The translations under genes and the position numbers were made by a program. From the NCBI RefSeq assembly GCF_030263935.1, contig NZ_CP127162.1, positions 1,497,501-1,561,500 of the forward strand: a stretch of 64,000 nucleotides of DNA, written 5' to 3'. Under the pieces are notes generated by a model. That model did no database searches, was not told where the DNA came from, and saw only the letters and a program-made list of their open reading frames with translations. Shown here in pieces: positions 28,152 through 35,258 of the stretch; the stretch's first letter is position 1; every line of letters starts with the position of its first letter. This stretch comes from Paenibacillus polygoni. GTDB taxonomy: Bacteria; Bacillota; Bacilli; Paenibacillales; Paenibacillaceae.

Positions 28152-28616
28152 ATGGCATTACACATCGTATTAGTGGAACCCGAGATTCCGGCGAATACCG
28201 GCAATATAGCAAGAACTTGTGCTGCAACAGGAACCCATCTTCATCTTGTTCACCCGCTTGGTTTTAACACAGATGACCGTACGTTGAAACGTGCAGGGCT
28301 GGACTACTGGCATGCCGTGAATATTGAATATCATGATTCCTTTGAAGAAGTACAGCAGAAATATGCCGGCAGTCGGTTTTTTTATGCAACTACAAAAGCA
28401 AAAAATAGGTATTCTGACTTCCAATTTCAGGATGGGGACTTCCTAGTTTTTGGAAAAGAGACAAAAGGGCTTCCTCCGGAATTGATCGCCAAAAATCAGG
28501 AAACCTGTATGCGTATGCCAATGTCAGATGCAGTCAGATCTCTCAATTTGTCCAATTCTGCGGCAATCATCGTATATGAGGCGCTAAAACAACTAGATTT
28601 CCCTGGAATGGAGTAA
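28152..28616 (+). CDS. trmL: tRNA (cytidine/uridine-34-2'-O)-methyltransferase
   Basis: SPOUT-class methyltransferase of the TrmL/CspR/YibK group, which methylates the ribose at wobble position 34 of tRNA-Leu species. About 154 residues, a small single-domain knotted fold. Motifs: VEPEIPANTGNIARTC, KRAGLDYW, the knot strands FLVFGKETKGLP and MRMPMSDAVRSLNLSNSAAI. The ATG at 28152 is 11 bases after AGGAG; the in-frame ATG at 28143 is only 2 bases away from it. Confidence 0.92.
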   Translation: MALHIVLVEPEIPANTGNIARTCAATGTHLHLVHPLGFNTDDRTLKRAGLDYWHAVNIEYHDSFEEVQQKYAGSRFFYATTKAKNRYSDFQFQDGDFLVFGKETKGLPPELIAKNQETCMRMPMSDAVRSLNLSNSAAIIVYEALKQLDFPGME

Positions 28617-28694
28617 TTTAGTTCATTTTAGTAACCGTCTTTCCTAATTGTGGTAACTAAAATAAAGTTAATAATTTTATTAATTATTGCAGGA

Positions 28695-28722
28695 TTCGAC
28701 AAAAACGTAGCGAATGTATAAA
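28695..28722 (+). promoter_or_regulatory. Promoter with overlapping Spo0A box, AbrB-like gene
   Basis: TTCGAC (28695-28700), 16-base spacer, TATAAA (28717-28722). TTCGACA at 28695-28701 is an exact inverse of the Spo0A box TGTCGAA and overlaps the -35, a position suited to repression. Confidence 0.55.
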
Positions 28723-28773
28723 CTATAGTTCTATTGTACCTAGAAATATTTTGAACAGGAGTGTGTACTGTTA

Positions 28774-29028
28774 ATGAAACCTGCTGGAGTAGTACGAAAA
28801 GTAGACCAACTTGGAAGAATTGTGCTTCCTAAATCTTTACGTAAGAGATATCAAATGAATGAGGGGGATCCTGTAGAGATCCTCGTACAAGGTGATCACA
28901 TCATTCTTGAGCGCTATCGTCCAAAATGTATTTTCTGTGGATCGATGGAAGAAGTGAATGATTTTAAAGATCGTTATATTTGTGCTTCTTGCCTCACAGA
29001 AATGACGGGGCTTCAAGAAAACGCCTAA
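28774..29028 (+). CDS. AbrB-family transition-state regulator with zinc-ribbon tail
   Basis: 84 residues. The N-terminal ~48 form a SpoVT/AbrB swapped-hairpin DNA-binding domain: GVVRKVDQLGRIVLPKSLRKRY, EGDPVEIL and DHIILERY. The C-terminal part differs from B. subtilis AbrB: it carries two CxxC pairs (CIFC and CASC, about 18 residues apart), which probably bind zinc. AbrB proteins repress post-exponential genes during growth. AGGAG lies 12 bases before the ATG, a rather long gap. A Spo0A box covers the promoter. Assignment to AbrB itself rather than an Abh-type paralogue is uncertain. Confidence 0.85.
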   Translation: MKPAGVVRKVDQLGRIVLPKSLRKRYQMNEGDPVEILVQGDHIILERYRPKCIFCGSMEEVNDFKDRYICASCLTEMTGLQENA

Positions 29029-29085
29029 TCGTCTGGTGAAGACAGATTGCAGGCGTGATAGATAACTTACGTCTAGATCTAATAC

Positions 29086-29120
29086 AAAAAAAGCTCACCT
29101 CGTAGAGGCGAGCTTTTTTT
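29086..29120 (+). terminator. Terminator after the AbrB-like gene
   Basis: AAAAAAGCTC-ACCTC pairs with GAGG-CGAGCTTTTTT; seven A and seven T residues flank it, so it can work on both strands and may also end the small minus-strand ORF that follows. Confidence 0.85.
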
Positions 29121-29127
29121 GTTGTTT

Positions 29128-29232
29128 CTAAAGACCTTTTGTCTTGTCATCATTATAGGAGGATGTCAAGATTCCTACGATGTAAAGGACAAGGACTATG
29201 GTGATGATCCAGAAAGTCAACGAGAATGACAT
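29128..29232 (-). CDS. 34-residue single-pass membrane protein (candidate)
   Basis: Minus strand: AGGAGGTGG lies 5 bases before an ATG that opens 34 codons to TAG at 29128-29130. The peptide starts MSFSLTFWIITIVLVLYI, continues VGILTSS and ends in a charged tail (YNDDKTKGL): one membrane helix with a short polar C terminus. A TATAAT box on the same strand is at 29265-29270, 33 bases before the start, and a bidirectional hairpin lies just after the stop. The perfect ribosome site and membrane composition make it a likely real gene. I do not recognise its family. Confidence 0.7.
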   Translation of the reverse strand: MSFSLTFWIITIVLVLYIVGILTSSYNDDKTKGL

Positions 29233-29361
29233 GTCATCCACCTCCTGTTAATCTCGCAGCCCTTATTATACCTATTTTTCTATAAAAAAGGAATCTTTTC
29301 CCTGTTAAAGCGAATCACAACCTCAAATCACAAATTACGAATTATGAATCACGAATTCAAT

Positions 29362-30429
29362 TTATTCATAAAACAAAAAATGAGTAGGTACTTTTCTAAG
29401 ATTTCCATCGGATGGTTCATTTACGACCTTTCCATTCAGAACAAGAGAGGATGAGCCGCCTCCATCGAGGTTATAGGCATCTTGAACTCCAAGAGTATAC
29501 AATTTATGCTGCAGTTCCTCTAAAGTGGCACCAGAGCTTCCTTTTTCGTTATAACCGTCGATTACGAGAATAAGCAGCTGATCATCTTTATAATTGCCAA
29601 TGACGGTACGAGGAGCACGGCGCGGTGTATTCTTCCATTTAGAAGGGATAACCGTTTTCTTGCCATTTTTCATCAGCATAGGGACAAATGTAGCACCAAA
29701 TACAGGCTCTTGCTGATCGAGGGCATATTTGCTGAAATATTTCCCGCCTATAAGTTTCCCCTCTTTATTCATTCCCACAAAAGCGAGATCTTTGATACTT
29801 GGATGAAAACCAGTTACATATTTTCCGTCTTGCACGGTTGTGCTGAGCGGATATCTCTTTCCTCCGCTTTCTGCATATCCACCTGCATTGATTCCCGCTA
29901 CAGCCCCCCCGCGAAGGACAGCTTGCAGGGTTGTCTGAGAAGATCCAAGTTTATCGTCAAGAGCCATTTGCATGGCGGAGGGATCTTTGAGTTTTATTTT
30001 CATCGCAAATCCATGATAAGTGCCGGGATTTACTTTAAAAAGCTCGATGCGGATACGGTCACTGTCAACGACTTCGGAAGGCACACCTAACTTGGATTGA
30101 ATCCGCCGATTATAGACCGCTTCGGGCTTTTTCGCTTGGGCTGCCGTCATATTCGCAATACTTTGCATGGTTTTACTTGTACTGTTATAAAGCTCGGTTG
30201 TTCTTTGAATGGACGAGGATGTACTCTCTGCGAGTACCTTTGCCGTATCCAGGTCACTTTTAATCCCTTCGGTTGCAGATCGAATATCATTTGAGGGAAC
30301 AAATTGTTCCACTGGTTCTGTAAAATTGATAACAAGGGGCTGCTGAAGTAACAAAAGACAAAGGATAATTCCGACAAAAGGTGCTGTCGAAAGCATCAGG
30401 AAACGGTTCAATCTTTTAACCGTGATCAT
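29362..30429 (-). CDS. Phosphodiester glycosidase (NAGPA/DUF2233) family protein
   Basis: 355 residues with an N-terminal membrane anchor (about 9-30) and an extracellular region: a helical linker (40-110), then a DUF2233 domain resembling mammalian uncovering enzyme, with GAVAGINAGGYAE, RAPRTVIGNYKDDQLLILVIDGYN and the hallmark AYNLDGGGSSSLVLNGKVVN. Such proteins probably cleave N-acetylglucosamine phosphodiesters on exopolysaccharide or cell-wall polymers; the substrate here is unknown. The start codon overlaps the stop of the upstream coiled-coil gene (ATGA), so both are one operon. Confidence 0.85.
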   Translation of the reverse strand: MITVKRLNRFLMLSTAPFVGIILCLLLLQQPLVINFTEPVEQFVPSNDIRSATEGIKSDLDTAKVLAESTSSSIQRTTELYNSTSKTMQSIANMTAAQAKKPEAVYNRRIQSKLGVPSEVVDSDRIRIELFKVNPGTYHGFAMKIKLKDPSAMQMALDDKLGSSQTTLQAVLRGGAVAGINAGGYAESGGKRYPLSTTVQDGKYVTGFHPSIKDLAFVGMNKEGKLIGGKYFSKYALDQQEPVFGATFVPMLMKNGKKTVIPSKWKNTPRRAPRTVIGNYKDDQLLILVIDGYNEKGSSGATLEELQHKLYTLGVQDAYNLDGGGSSSLVLNGKVVNEPSDGNLRKVPTHFLFYE

Positions 30430-30836
30430 TTGAGTAAATCCATCTTCTTCTGGAGCGTGTCCAGCTGTTTTTTGACTTCTCTAAGCTCTGTATACAACTG
30501 ATTGCTGTTATCGGATGTGTTACCGGCATTGTCTTTTGTAAAAGTCAGCAGTTCGTTAAAAGTCTTCACTTGTTCCTGGATCGCAGCGATTTCAGAACCG
30601 ATATCTTTCATTTGCAGTTGATATTCTTGTTTGACAGCAGTGAGCTGTTCATTCGTATAGGTTTTCATCTCTGCTACCATTTGCTGTTTTAAATAATTGC
30701 TATAGGAATAAGCTGCAAAGACACCAATAGCAATAATAATGATCCATAGGATCAGGAACATGCGGACAGAGCGTTTGTTCTTACTTGCAGTTTGCCTGGT
30801 AGGATGGCTTGGTGATAGCTCTGTAGATCGATCCAA
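30426..30836 (-). CDS. Membrane-anchored coiled-coil protein, unknown function
   Basis: 136 residues: a Ser/Thr/basic cytoplasmic N terminus, one membrane helix (about 26-46, LILWIIIIAIGVFAAYSYS), then a coiled coil of Gln/Lys/Glu-rich heptads (50-135) outside. The start is TTG ending at 30836, 9 bases after GAGGAG. It overlaps the glycosidase gene by 4 bases. The helical linker of the glycosidase suggests that the two products may meet outside the membrane; this is inference. Confidence 0.65.
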   Translation of the reverse strand: MDRSTELSPSHPTRQTASKNKRSVRMFLILWIIIIAIGVFAAYSYSNYLKQQMVAEMKTYTNEQLTAVKQEYQLQMKDIGSEIAAIQEQVKTFNELLTFTKDNAGNTSDNSNQLYTELREVKKQLDTLQKKMDLLK

Positions 30837-31178
30837 TTTTCACCACTCCTCGCATTTATCGACTATATTCTATGATTTTCCAGACCTCATTCTATCACGG
30901 CCCTATCATTTCCGCAAAAAACGCCTTCAGGACATAATTAAACAAAAAGAGATTGCATCGGAAGGAAGTCCTAGGATACAATTTCATATATAGACCAAAT
31001 TAAGGACTTAAGAGGGATGCAATTTTCGACAATATGTGATCTGTTTTATCCATTTATGTATAAGGCTTCCTCTAAACAACCATTGCCGCAACATATGGAA
31101 TGTAAGTCATAAAATAGGCGATAACATCGATCTAACGATCTTTTAAATATATATACTAATTTACTAGGGGGATTTTTT
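30837..31178. other. Intergenic region between divergent genes
   Basis: 342 bases between the coiled-coil gene (minus) and the orphan regulator (plus). AT-rich; I see no RNA family, repeat or convincing consensus promoter beyond AT-rich stretches near 31145-31165. Confidence 0.5.
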
Positions 31179-31832
31179 ATGAGAAGGGACTGGCAGGTGG
31201 TCTTAATTGATATACATCCAACGAGTATGCTAGGTACAAAGCTGATTTTAGAAGAACATCAAGATCTGAGCGTAAAAGCAATGGTTTCAACAGGGAGAGA
31301 AGGACTTATAGAAGTAGATAATCTTCACCCTGATTTAGTGCTAATGGATTATAAACTGCCTGATGGAGAAGCTGATACTTTCATTGAACAGATGAAGCAA
31401 TTGTCAGCAGACACACATATCATCGTAATGACAGATGAAGACGATTTGAAACTATTTAGAAAATATATCGGGATTGGCGCGAGCGGAGTCATATCTAAGC
31501 AATCTTCACCGCTGAAATTGATTCATCTCATCACAGGTTTGCGTGAAGGACTAGCGTCTATTCCTCTGACCTGGCTGCAGAATGAAGATTGGGGTCAGCT
31601 GGGACAGCCAGAACTTGATGTGGATCTGCAGCTCACTGATATGGAGAAGTTCATTATGGAAAGAATTGTCCAAGGGATAACGTACGATAAAATTGCTAAA
31701 GAGATTGATGTAAGTCGCAGATCGGTTGATAATTATTTGCGAAAAATATATACGAAATTAGGTGTATCGAGCAGAGCACAAGCTATCGAGCAGTTTACGC
31801 TATACACCAAATCCAAAAAACCACATATATAA
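31179..31832 (+). CDS. Orphan LuxR-type response regulator (ComA-like)
   Basis: 217 residues. Receiver domain with phospho-acceptor D57 in LVLMDYKLPDGE and the Lys of GVISKQ, then a LuxR helix-turn-helix (LTDMEKFIMERIVQGITYDKI, SRRSVDNYLRKIYTKLGVSSRAQAI). The N-terminal acidic pair is altered: LIDIHP has a single Asp where most receivers have DD, so metal binding may be weak. No histidine kinase is adjacent. The general pattern is nearest to ComA. GGGGGA lies 7 bases before the ATG. Confidence 0.85.
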   Translation: MRRDWQVVLIDIHPTSMLGTKLILEEHQDLSVKAMVSTGREGLIEVDNLHPDLVLMDYKLPDGEADTFIEQMKQLSADTHIIVMTDEDDLKLFRKYIGIGASGVISKQSSPLKLIHLITGLREGLASIPLTWLQNEDWGQLGQPELDVDLQLTDMEKFIMERIVQGITYDKIAKEIDVSRRSVDNYLRKIYTKLGVSSRAQAIEQFTLYTKSKKPHI

Positions 31833-31948
31833 CCTGAGCAGGCAGAGAAGGCATATTGCTTCATGACAGCGAATAGTTTTTATACGTCTGGGTTCTTGTT
31901 ATCATTAAGCAAGATCCATATTTCGAATAAAAAATAGGGAGGACTGAC

Positions 31949-33175
31949 ATGAAATTTTCATTTGCTTCCCGTGCCTCAAAGTTATTGTCTTCTCATCTAC
32001 ATAAGGTGAATAAAGAAGAAAGACAGAATTCTTTTATATCTCTTGCAGAGGAATTGCCGGCAGAGGAGTTTTTTCCGATCAAGCGACTAGGAGAAGCAGC
32101 TCGTATGGTATTATCTTCAGATCCTGCGGTTTTACAATACGGAGATCCGCAGGGCTACGCTCCCCTTCGAAGCTGGATTAGCGAGGATTGGAAGCTGAGA
32201 AGAGGCATGCAGACGACAGCAGATCAGATTTTGCTTACGGCGGGAACACAGCAGGCTATCGATCTGATTACAAGGTTGCTTGTGGATATAGGGGACTCTG
32301 TCGTTGTTGAAAATCCAACCTCCCCTGGGTGTCTTCAAGTATTGGAGATGCAGGGTGCGAACATTATAGCTGTAGAGAATGATTTGGAAGGTTTGCTGCC
32401 AGATCGTTTAGAAGAGCAGTTTCAAAGTGTGAAACCGAAACTGCTTTTTGCTGCACCCAGCTTCTCAAACCCAACCGGCATACTATGGAGCTTGGAGCGG
32501 CGTAAAGCGGTGCTGGAGTTATGCCGTAAGTATGAAGTTCTAATTGTTGAGGATGATTCCTACGGTGAACTGCATTTTGGCTCAGAGGAGGCGGATTCTC
32601 ATTTTTCCGTATCTTATCCAACACTGTATGCGCTCGATGCCAGGGATGGCGGGAATCAAGTGCTTTATATAGGTTCATTCAGTAAGACCATTGCACCTGC
32701 GATGCGAACAGGATGGGCGGTTGGAGATCAAAGACTCATCAGAGGAATGTCTACTTTAAAACAAATGGCGGACTGGCAATCCAGTTCGTTGAATCAACAA
32801 ATTTTATATTTTTTACTTCATGAATCTTCTTTTCGCTGGAAAGAACATTTGGCGCTATTAAACAGGGAGTACGAGGTTAGACTCAAGCTGGTCCTTGAAT
32901 TGTTAAAGAGGCCGGGGTTTAAGGAAGTGAAGTACCACCCGCCATCGGGAGGTATGTATTTGTGGATCCAGCTTCCACATGGACTGCACAGTGAAGCACT
33001 GCTGAGGGCATCCATGCGACTTGGCGTTGCTTTCTTACCTGGAAGCAGATGTTCTCCTGGAAGACAGGCAGATGAATACATCCGAATCAACTTCAGCAGG
33101 CCGGGTAGAGAAGAGTTGCTGTTAGGGATGAATCTAATCAGTGAAGCGATACAGGAGTTCACCGCTAGGAGATAA
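31949..33175 (+). CDS. PLP-dependent aminotransferase of the MocR/LysN type, no DNA-binding domain
   Basis: 408 residues, fold type I. PLP lysine K246 in GSFSKTIAPAMRTGWAVG, phosphate-site AGTQQAIDL, ASFSNPTG-like segment (APSFSNPTGI), and the C-terminal substrate Arg in YIRINFSRPG. The sequence resembles the catalytic part of MocR regulators and 2-aminoadipate aminotransferases, but starts directly with about 40 residues in place of a GntR domain. Substrate unknown. GGGAGG precedes the ATG. The upstream regulator is on the same strand 116 bases away. Confidence 0.85.
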   Translation: MKFSFASRASKLLSSHLHKVNKEERQNSFISLAEELPAEEFFPIKRLGEAARMVLSSDPAVLQYGDPQGYAPLRSWISEDWKLRRGMQTTADQILLTAGTQQAIDLITRLLVDIGDSVVVENPTSPGCLQVLEMQGANIIAVENDLEGLLPDRLEEQFQSVKPKLLFAAPSFSNPTGILWSLERRKAVLELCRKYEVLIVEDDSYGELHFGSEEADSHFSVSYPTLYALDARDGGNQVLYIGSFSKTIAPAMRTGWAVGDQRLIRGMSTLKQMADWQSSSLNQQILYFLLHESSFRWKEHLALLNREYEVRLKLVLELLKRPGFKEVKYHPPSGGMYLWIQLPHGLHSEALLRASMRLGVAFLPGSRCSPGRQADEYIRINFSRPGREELLLGMNLISEAIQEFTARR

Positions 33176-33178
33176 GGA

Positions 33179-33208
33179 CACCCCGTATTGACGGGGGTTC
33201 TTTTTTTT
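33179..33208 (+). terminator. Terminator after the aminotransferase gene
   Basis: CACCCCGT pairs with ACGGGGGT-type sequence around ATTG, followed by eight T residues. Confidence 0.85.
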
Positions 33209-33235
33209 AGGTGTATAATTTCATAATAAAATAAA

Positions 33236-33290
33236 AGTTGCACTAACTAACATTTTTATATATAATATTAATTAATCAGTTGCGTTAACT
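33236..33290 (+). repeat. Direct repeats AGTTGC-N3-AACT upstream of the azoreductase gene
   Basis: AGTTGCACTAACT (33236-33248) and AGTTGCGTTAACT (33278-33290) are spaced 42 bases start to start, four helix turns, around an AT-only core containing TATAAT. They look like paired operator sites; the regulator is unknown. Confidence 0.45.
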
Positions 33291-33404
33291 TTTTTAGTTG
33301 TTGTGACGATAAGGGCTGTAGCAAACACTTTCTATTCATTTATATCGATCCTTTGTTGATCATTTGTTACAGTGAACTATTTATAATATGGGGGAACGAA
33401 CAAT

Positions 33405-34031
33405 ATGTCTAAAGTTCTATTTATTAAAGCAAACGACCGCCCAGCGGATCAAGCAGTAAGTGTACAAATGTACAATGCATTCTACAATGCATATAAAGAA
33501 GCAAATCCAACAGACGAAATCGTGGAGCTAGATCTGTATGCTGCTAACTTGCCAGCTTACGGTAATGATGCTGCAACAGGAACATTTAAAGTAGCAAAAG
33601 GTATTGAAACAACTCCTGCAGAGCAAGAAGCTGCGGACCTGGCTGCTTTCTACCAAAAACAATTCTTTGAAGCAGATAAAGTGGTTGTTGCATTCCCGCT
33701 TTGGAACTTCACAGTACCTGCACCGCTTGTAAACTACATCTCTTACTTGAGCCAAGCTGGCGTAACATTTAAATACACAGCTGAAGGCCCTGTAGGTCTT
33801 GCAGGTGACAAGAAAGTGGCTCTTCTGAACGCACGTGGCGGCGTTTACTCTGAAGGTCCTGCAGCAGCAAGTGAACTTGCTGTGAAATATGTATCTTCTG
33901 CTTTCGGATTCTGGGGTATTCAAAATCCTGAAGTTTACATTATTGAAGGACACAATGCATTCCCTGATCGTGCTGCTCAAATCGTTCAAGAAGGTTTGAA
34001 AAATGTTGCAGAAGCAGCTGCACGTTTCTAA
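33405..34031 (+). CDS. azoR: FMN-dependent NADH-azoreductase
   Basis: Flavodoxin-like quinone/azo reductase of the AzoR (formerly AcpD) family; two-electron reduction of quinones and azo dyes with NADH. 208 residues, normal length. Motifs: KVLFIKANDRP nucleotide loop, VVAFPLWNFTVPAPLVNYI at the FMN site, and LLNARGGVYSEGP. Codon use is more uniform than in its neighbours, consistent with high expression. GGGGGA precedes the ATG by 9 bases. Preceded by a long AT-rich region with direct repeats. Confidence 0.93.
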   Translation: MSKVLFIKANDRPADQAVSVQMYNAFYNAYKEANPTDEIVELDLYAANLPAYGNDAATGTFKVAKGIETTPAEQEAADLAAFYQKQFFEADKVVVAFPLWNFTVPAPLVNYISYLSQAGVTFKYTAEGPVGLAGDKKVALLNARGGVYSEGPAAASELAVKYVSSAFGFWGIQNPEVYIIEGHNAFPDRAAQIVQEGLKNVAEAAARF

Positions 34032-34046
34032 TAGATAATAATGAGT

Positions 34047-34097
34047 AAAAGGCTGAATTCCTACCTCGAATGAGTTAGGGACTCAGCCTTTTCTTTT
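34047..34097 (+). terminator. Terminator after azoR
   Basis: AAAAGGCTGA-ATTCCTA pairs with TAGGGAC-TCAGCCTTTT, then TCTTTT. It also lies at the end of the convergent DUF2161 gene. Confidence 0.8.
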
Positions 34098-34114
34098 ATA
34101 AGACAAGTCTATTT

Positions 34115-34870
34115 TTAAAACTCATCAGCAGCAGGCGCTTTTTCAGCAATAAGAAAGTCATTGTGAGTAAGAGCGGACTGTTGTAGGACATTCTCATAGG
34201 TTGATAAAGCTTCCTTGCCCGCGGGAGTTAATCTATAGCTGCCTCGCTTAATACGTTCAAACCATCCATAATAGTTGTTTTGAAGGATGGAAGCAGCGGT
34301 GCTAATCCCCGTAATTCTTGCGAGCTGTGCAGGTGAGGCGAAGGGGAGAGGCTCAAGGGCAGAAGCTACTTTTAGGGCTCTCTCGCGGTAAGCAGTGACT
34401 AATTTCGTTTTGTGGCTGCCGCCAAGGTTATAATCCCCGCTGCGCCCCTCAAACTCTTGCAATAGTTTTTGTTTGCGTATGGATTTTCTTGTTTTTAGCT
34501 GACTTTGCGGTTGACATAAGATATCTACAAGTGCGGGTTTTGTCTTATAAGTAGTTATGGTAATGAGTCCAAGTCCAAGCTTCTGACAAAGCTCGCTAAT
34601 TTCACTAAATCGCTGGTTCACCGCTCCGCGTTTAGCGCGGTTACGTTCAACAGCCAGATAAACATTGTTACTTATTTTTAATCGCTGCATCCCCTGAAGA
34701 AGCAGGGAGAGATTGAATGTTTTTTTGATTTCCACAATCAGCGGATCAGCCGATCCTTCTTTGACTCCAACAAGATCACAATACCGGATCTCGGATTTAA
34801 TATGATACCCTTGCTTTTCGAAAAAGGATTTAACGGGTTCATATAATTCGGTTTCGTACCCCACAGCCAT
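34115..34870 (-). CDS. DUF2161 protein with PD-(D/E)xK nuclease-like domain
   Basis: 251 residues, cytoplasmic. The N-terminal half looks like a PD-(D/E)xK fold: ETELYEPVKSFFEKQGY, a metal-site Asp in CDLVG and the E-x-K pair in LIVEIKKTF, followed by a helix with VYLAVERNR. The C-terminal half (about 165-235) has a winged-helix look (PFASPAQLARITGISTAASILQNN, RGSYRLTPAGKEAL). These features match DUF2161. No partner methylase or helicase lies near, so a classical restriction role is not supported. AAGGAG lies 12 bases before the ATG. Confidence 0.7.
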   Translation of the reverse strand: MAVGYETELYEPVKSFFEKQGYHIKSEIRYCDLVGVKEGSADPLIVEIKKTFNLSLLLQGMQRLKISNNVYLAVERNRAKRGAVNQRFSEISELCQKLGLGLITITTYKTKPALVDILCQPQSQLKTRKSIRKQKLLQEFEGRSGDYNLGGSHKTKLVTAYRERALKVASALEPLPFASPAQLARITGISTAASILQNNYYGWFERIKRGSYRLTPAGKEALSTYENVLQQSALTHNDFLIAEKAPAADEF

Positions 34871-35258
34871 CCCTGTATCAAACTCCTTTTATGAATTTAC
34901 TGCTTCTAATAGCGCTTGTTTTCTCATATACGTACAAGTATAACATTGCTCTTCTTTTTTCACCCTAACATACCTGGCGCTAGGATTCCCAAACCTTATC
35001 TTTCCTTGGTTTTTCTCATTTTTTGCGTCAAAAAGGGAGACCTGTCACAAAAAAAGAGGCAATTTATCCGAATTAACGCATAGGTATGTAATACACTTTT
35101 TTTAGATCAAAGTGTCGGACTTCTCTCACTAAAATGATCAGGAACTGAAGGCAGAGGAGCTTAGACAGTTAGGAAAAAGATGGGTTAGCAGTTCATGGAA
35201 TGGACCTATTCGGAGTGGATGCTGAATCACTATGGAGCCATGGGAGGTACGAAAGAGC
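34871..35258. other. Intergenic region upstream of prkA
   Basis: 388 bases between divergent genes. A TATACT-like box on the minus strand (about 34938-34943) could serve the DUF2161 gene. In Bacillus prkA is read by the mother-cell factor sigma-E; I could not pick a convincing sigma-E promoter here by eye. Confidence 0.4.

Noticed and set aside
31840..31948. Operon between the orphan regulator and the aminotransferase
   Set aside because: Same strand but separated by 116 bases without clear signals; co-transcription is possible but not supported.
34115..34870. Restriction-modification or other defence system around the PD-(D/E)xK-like protein
   Set aside because: No methyltransferase, helicase or partner gene lies nearby; neighbours are metabolic or sporulation genes.
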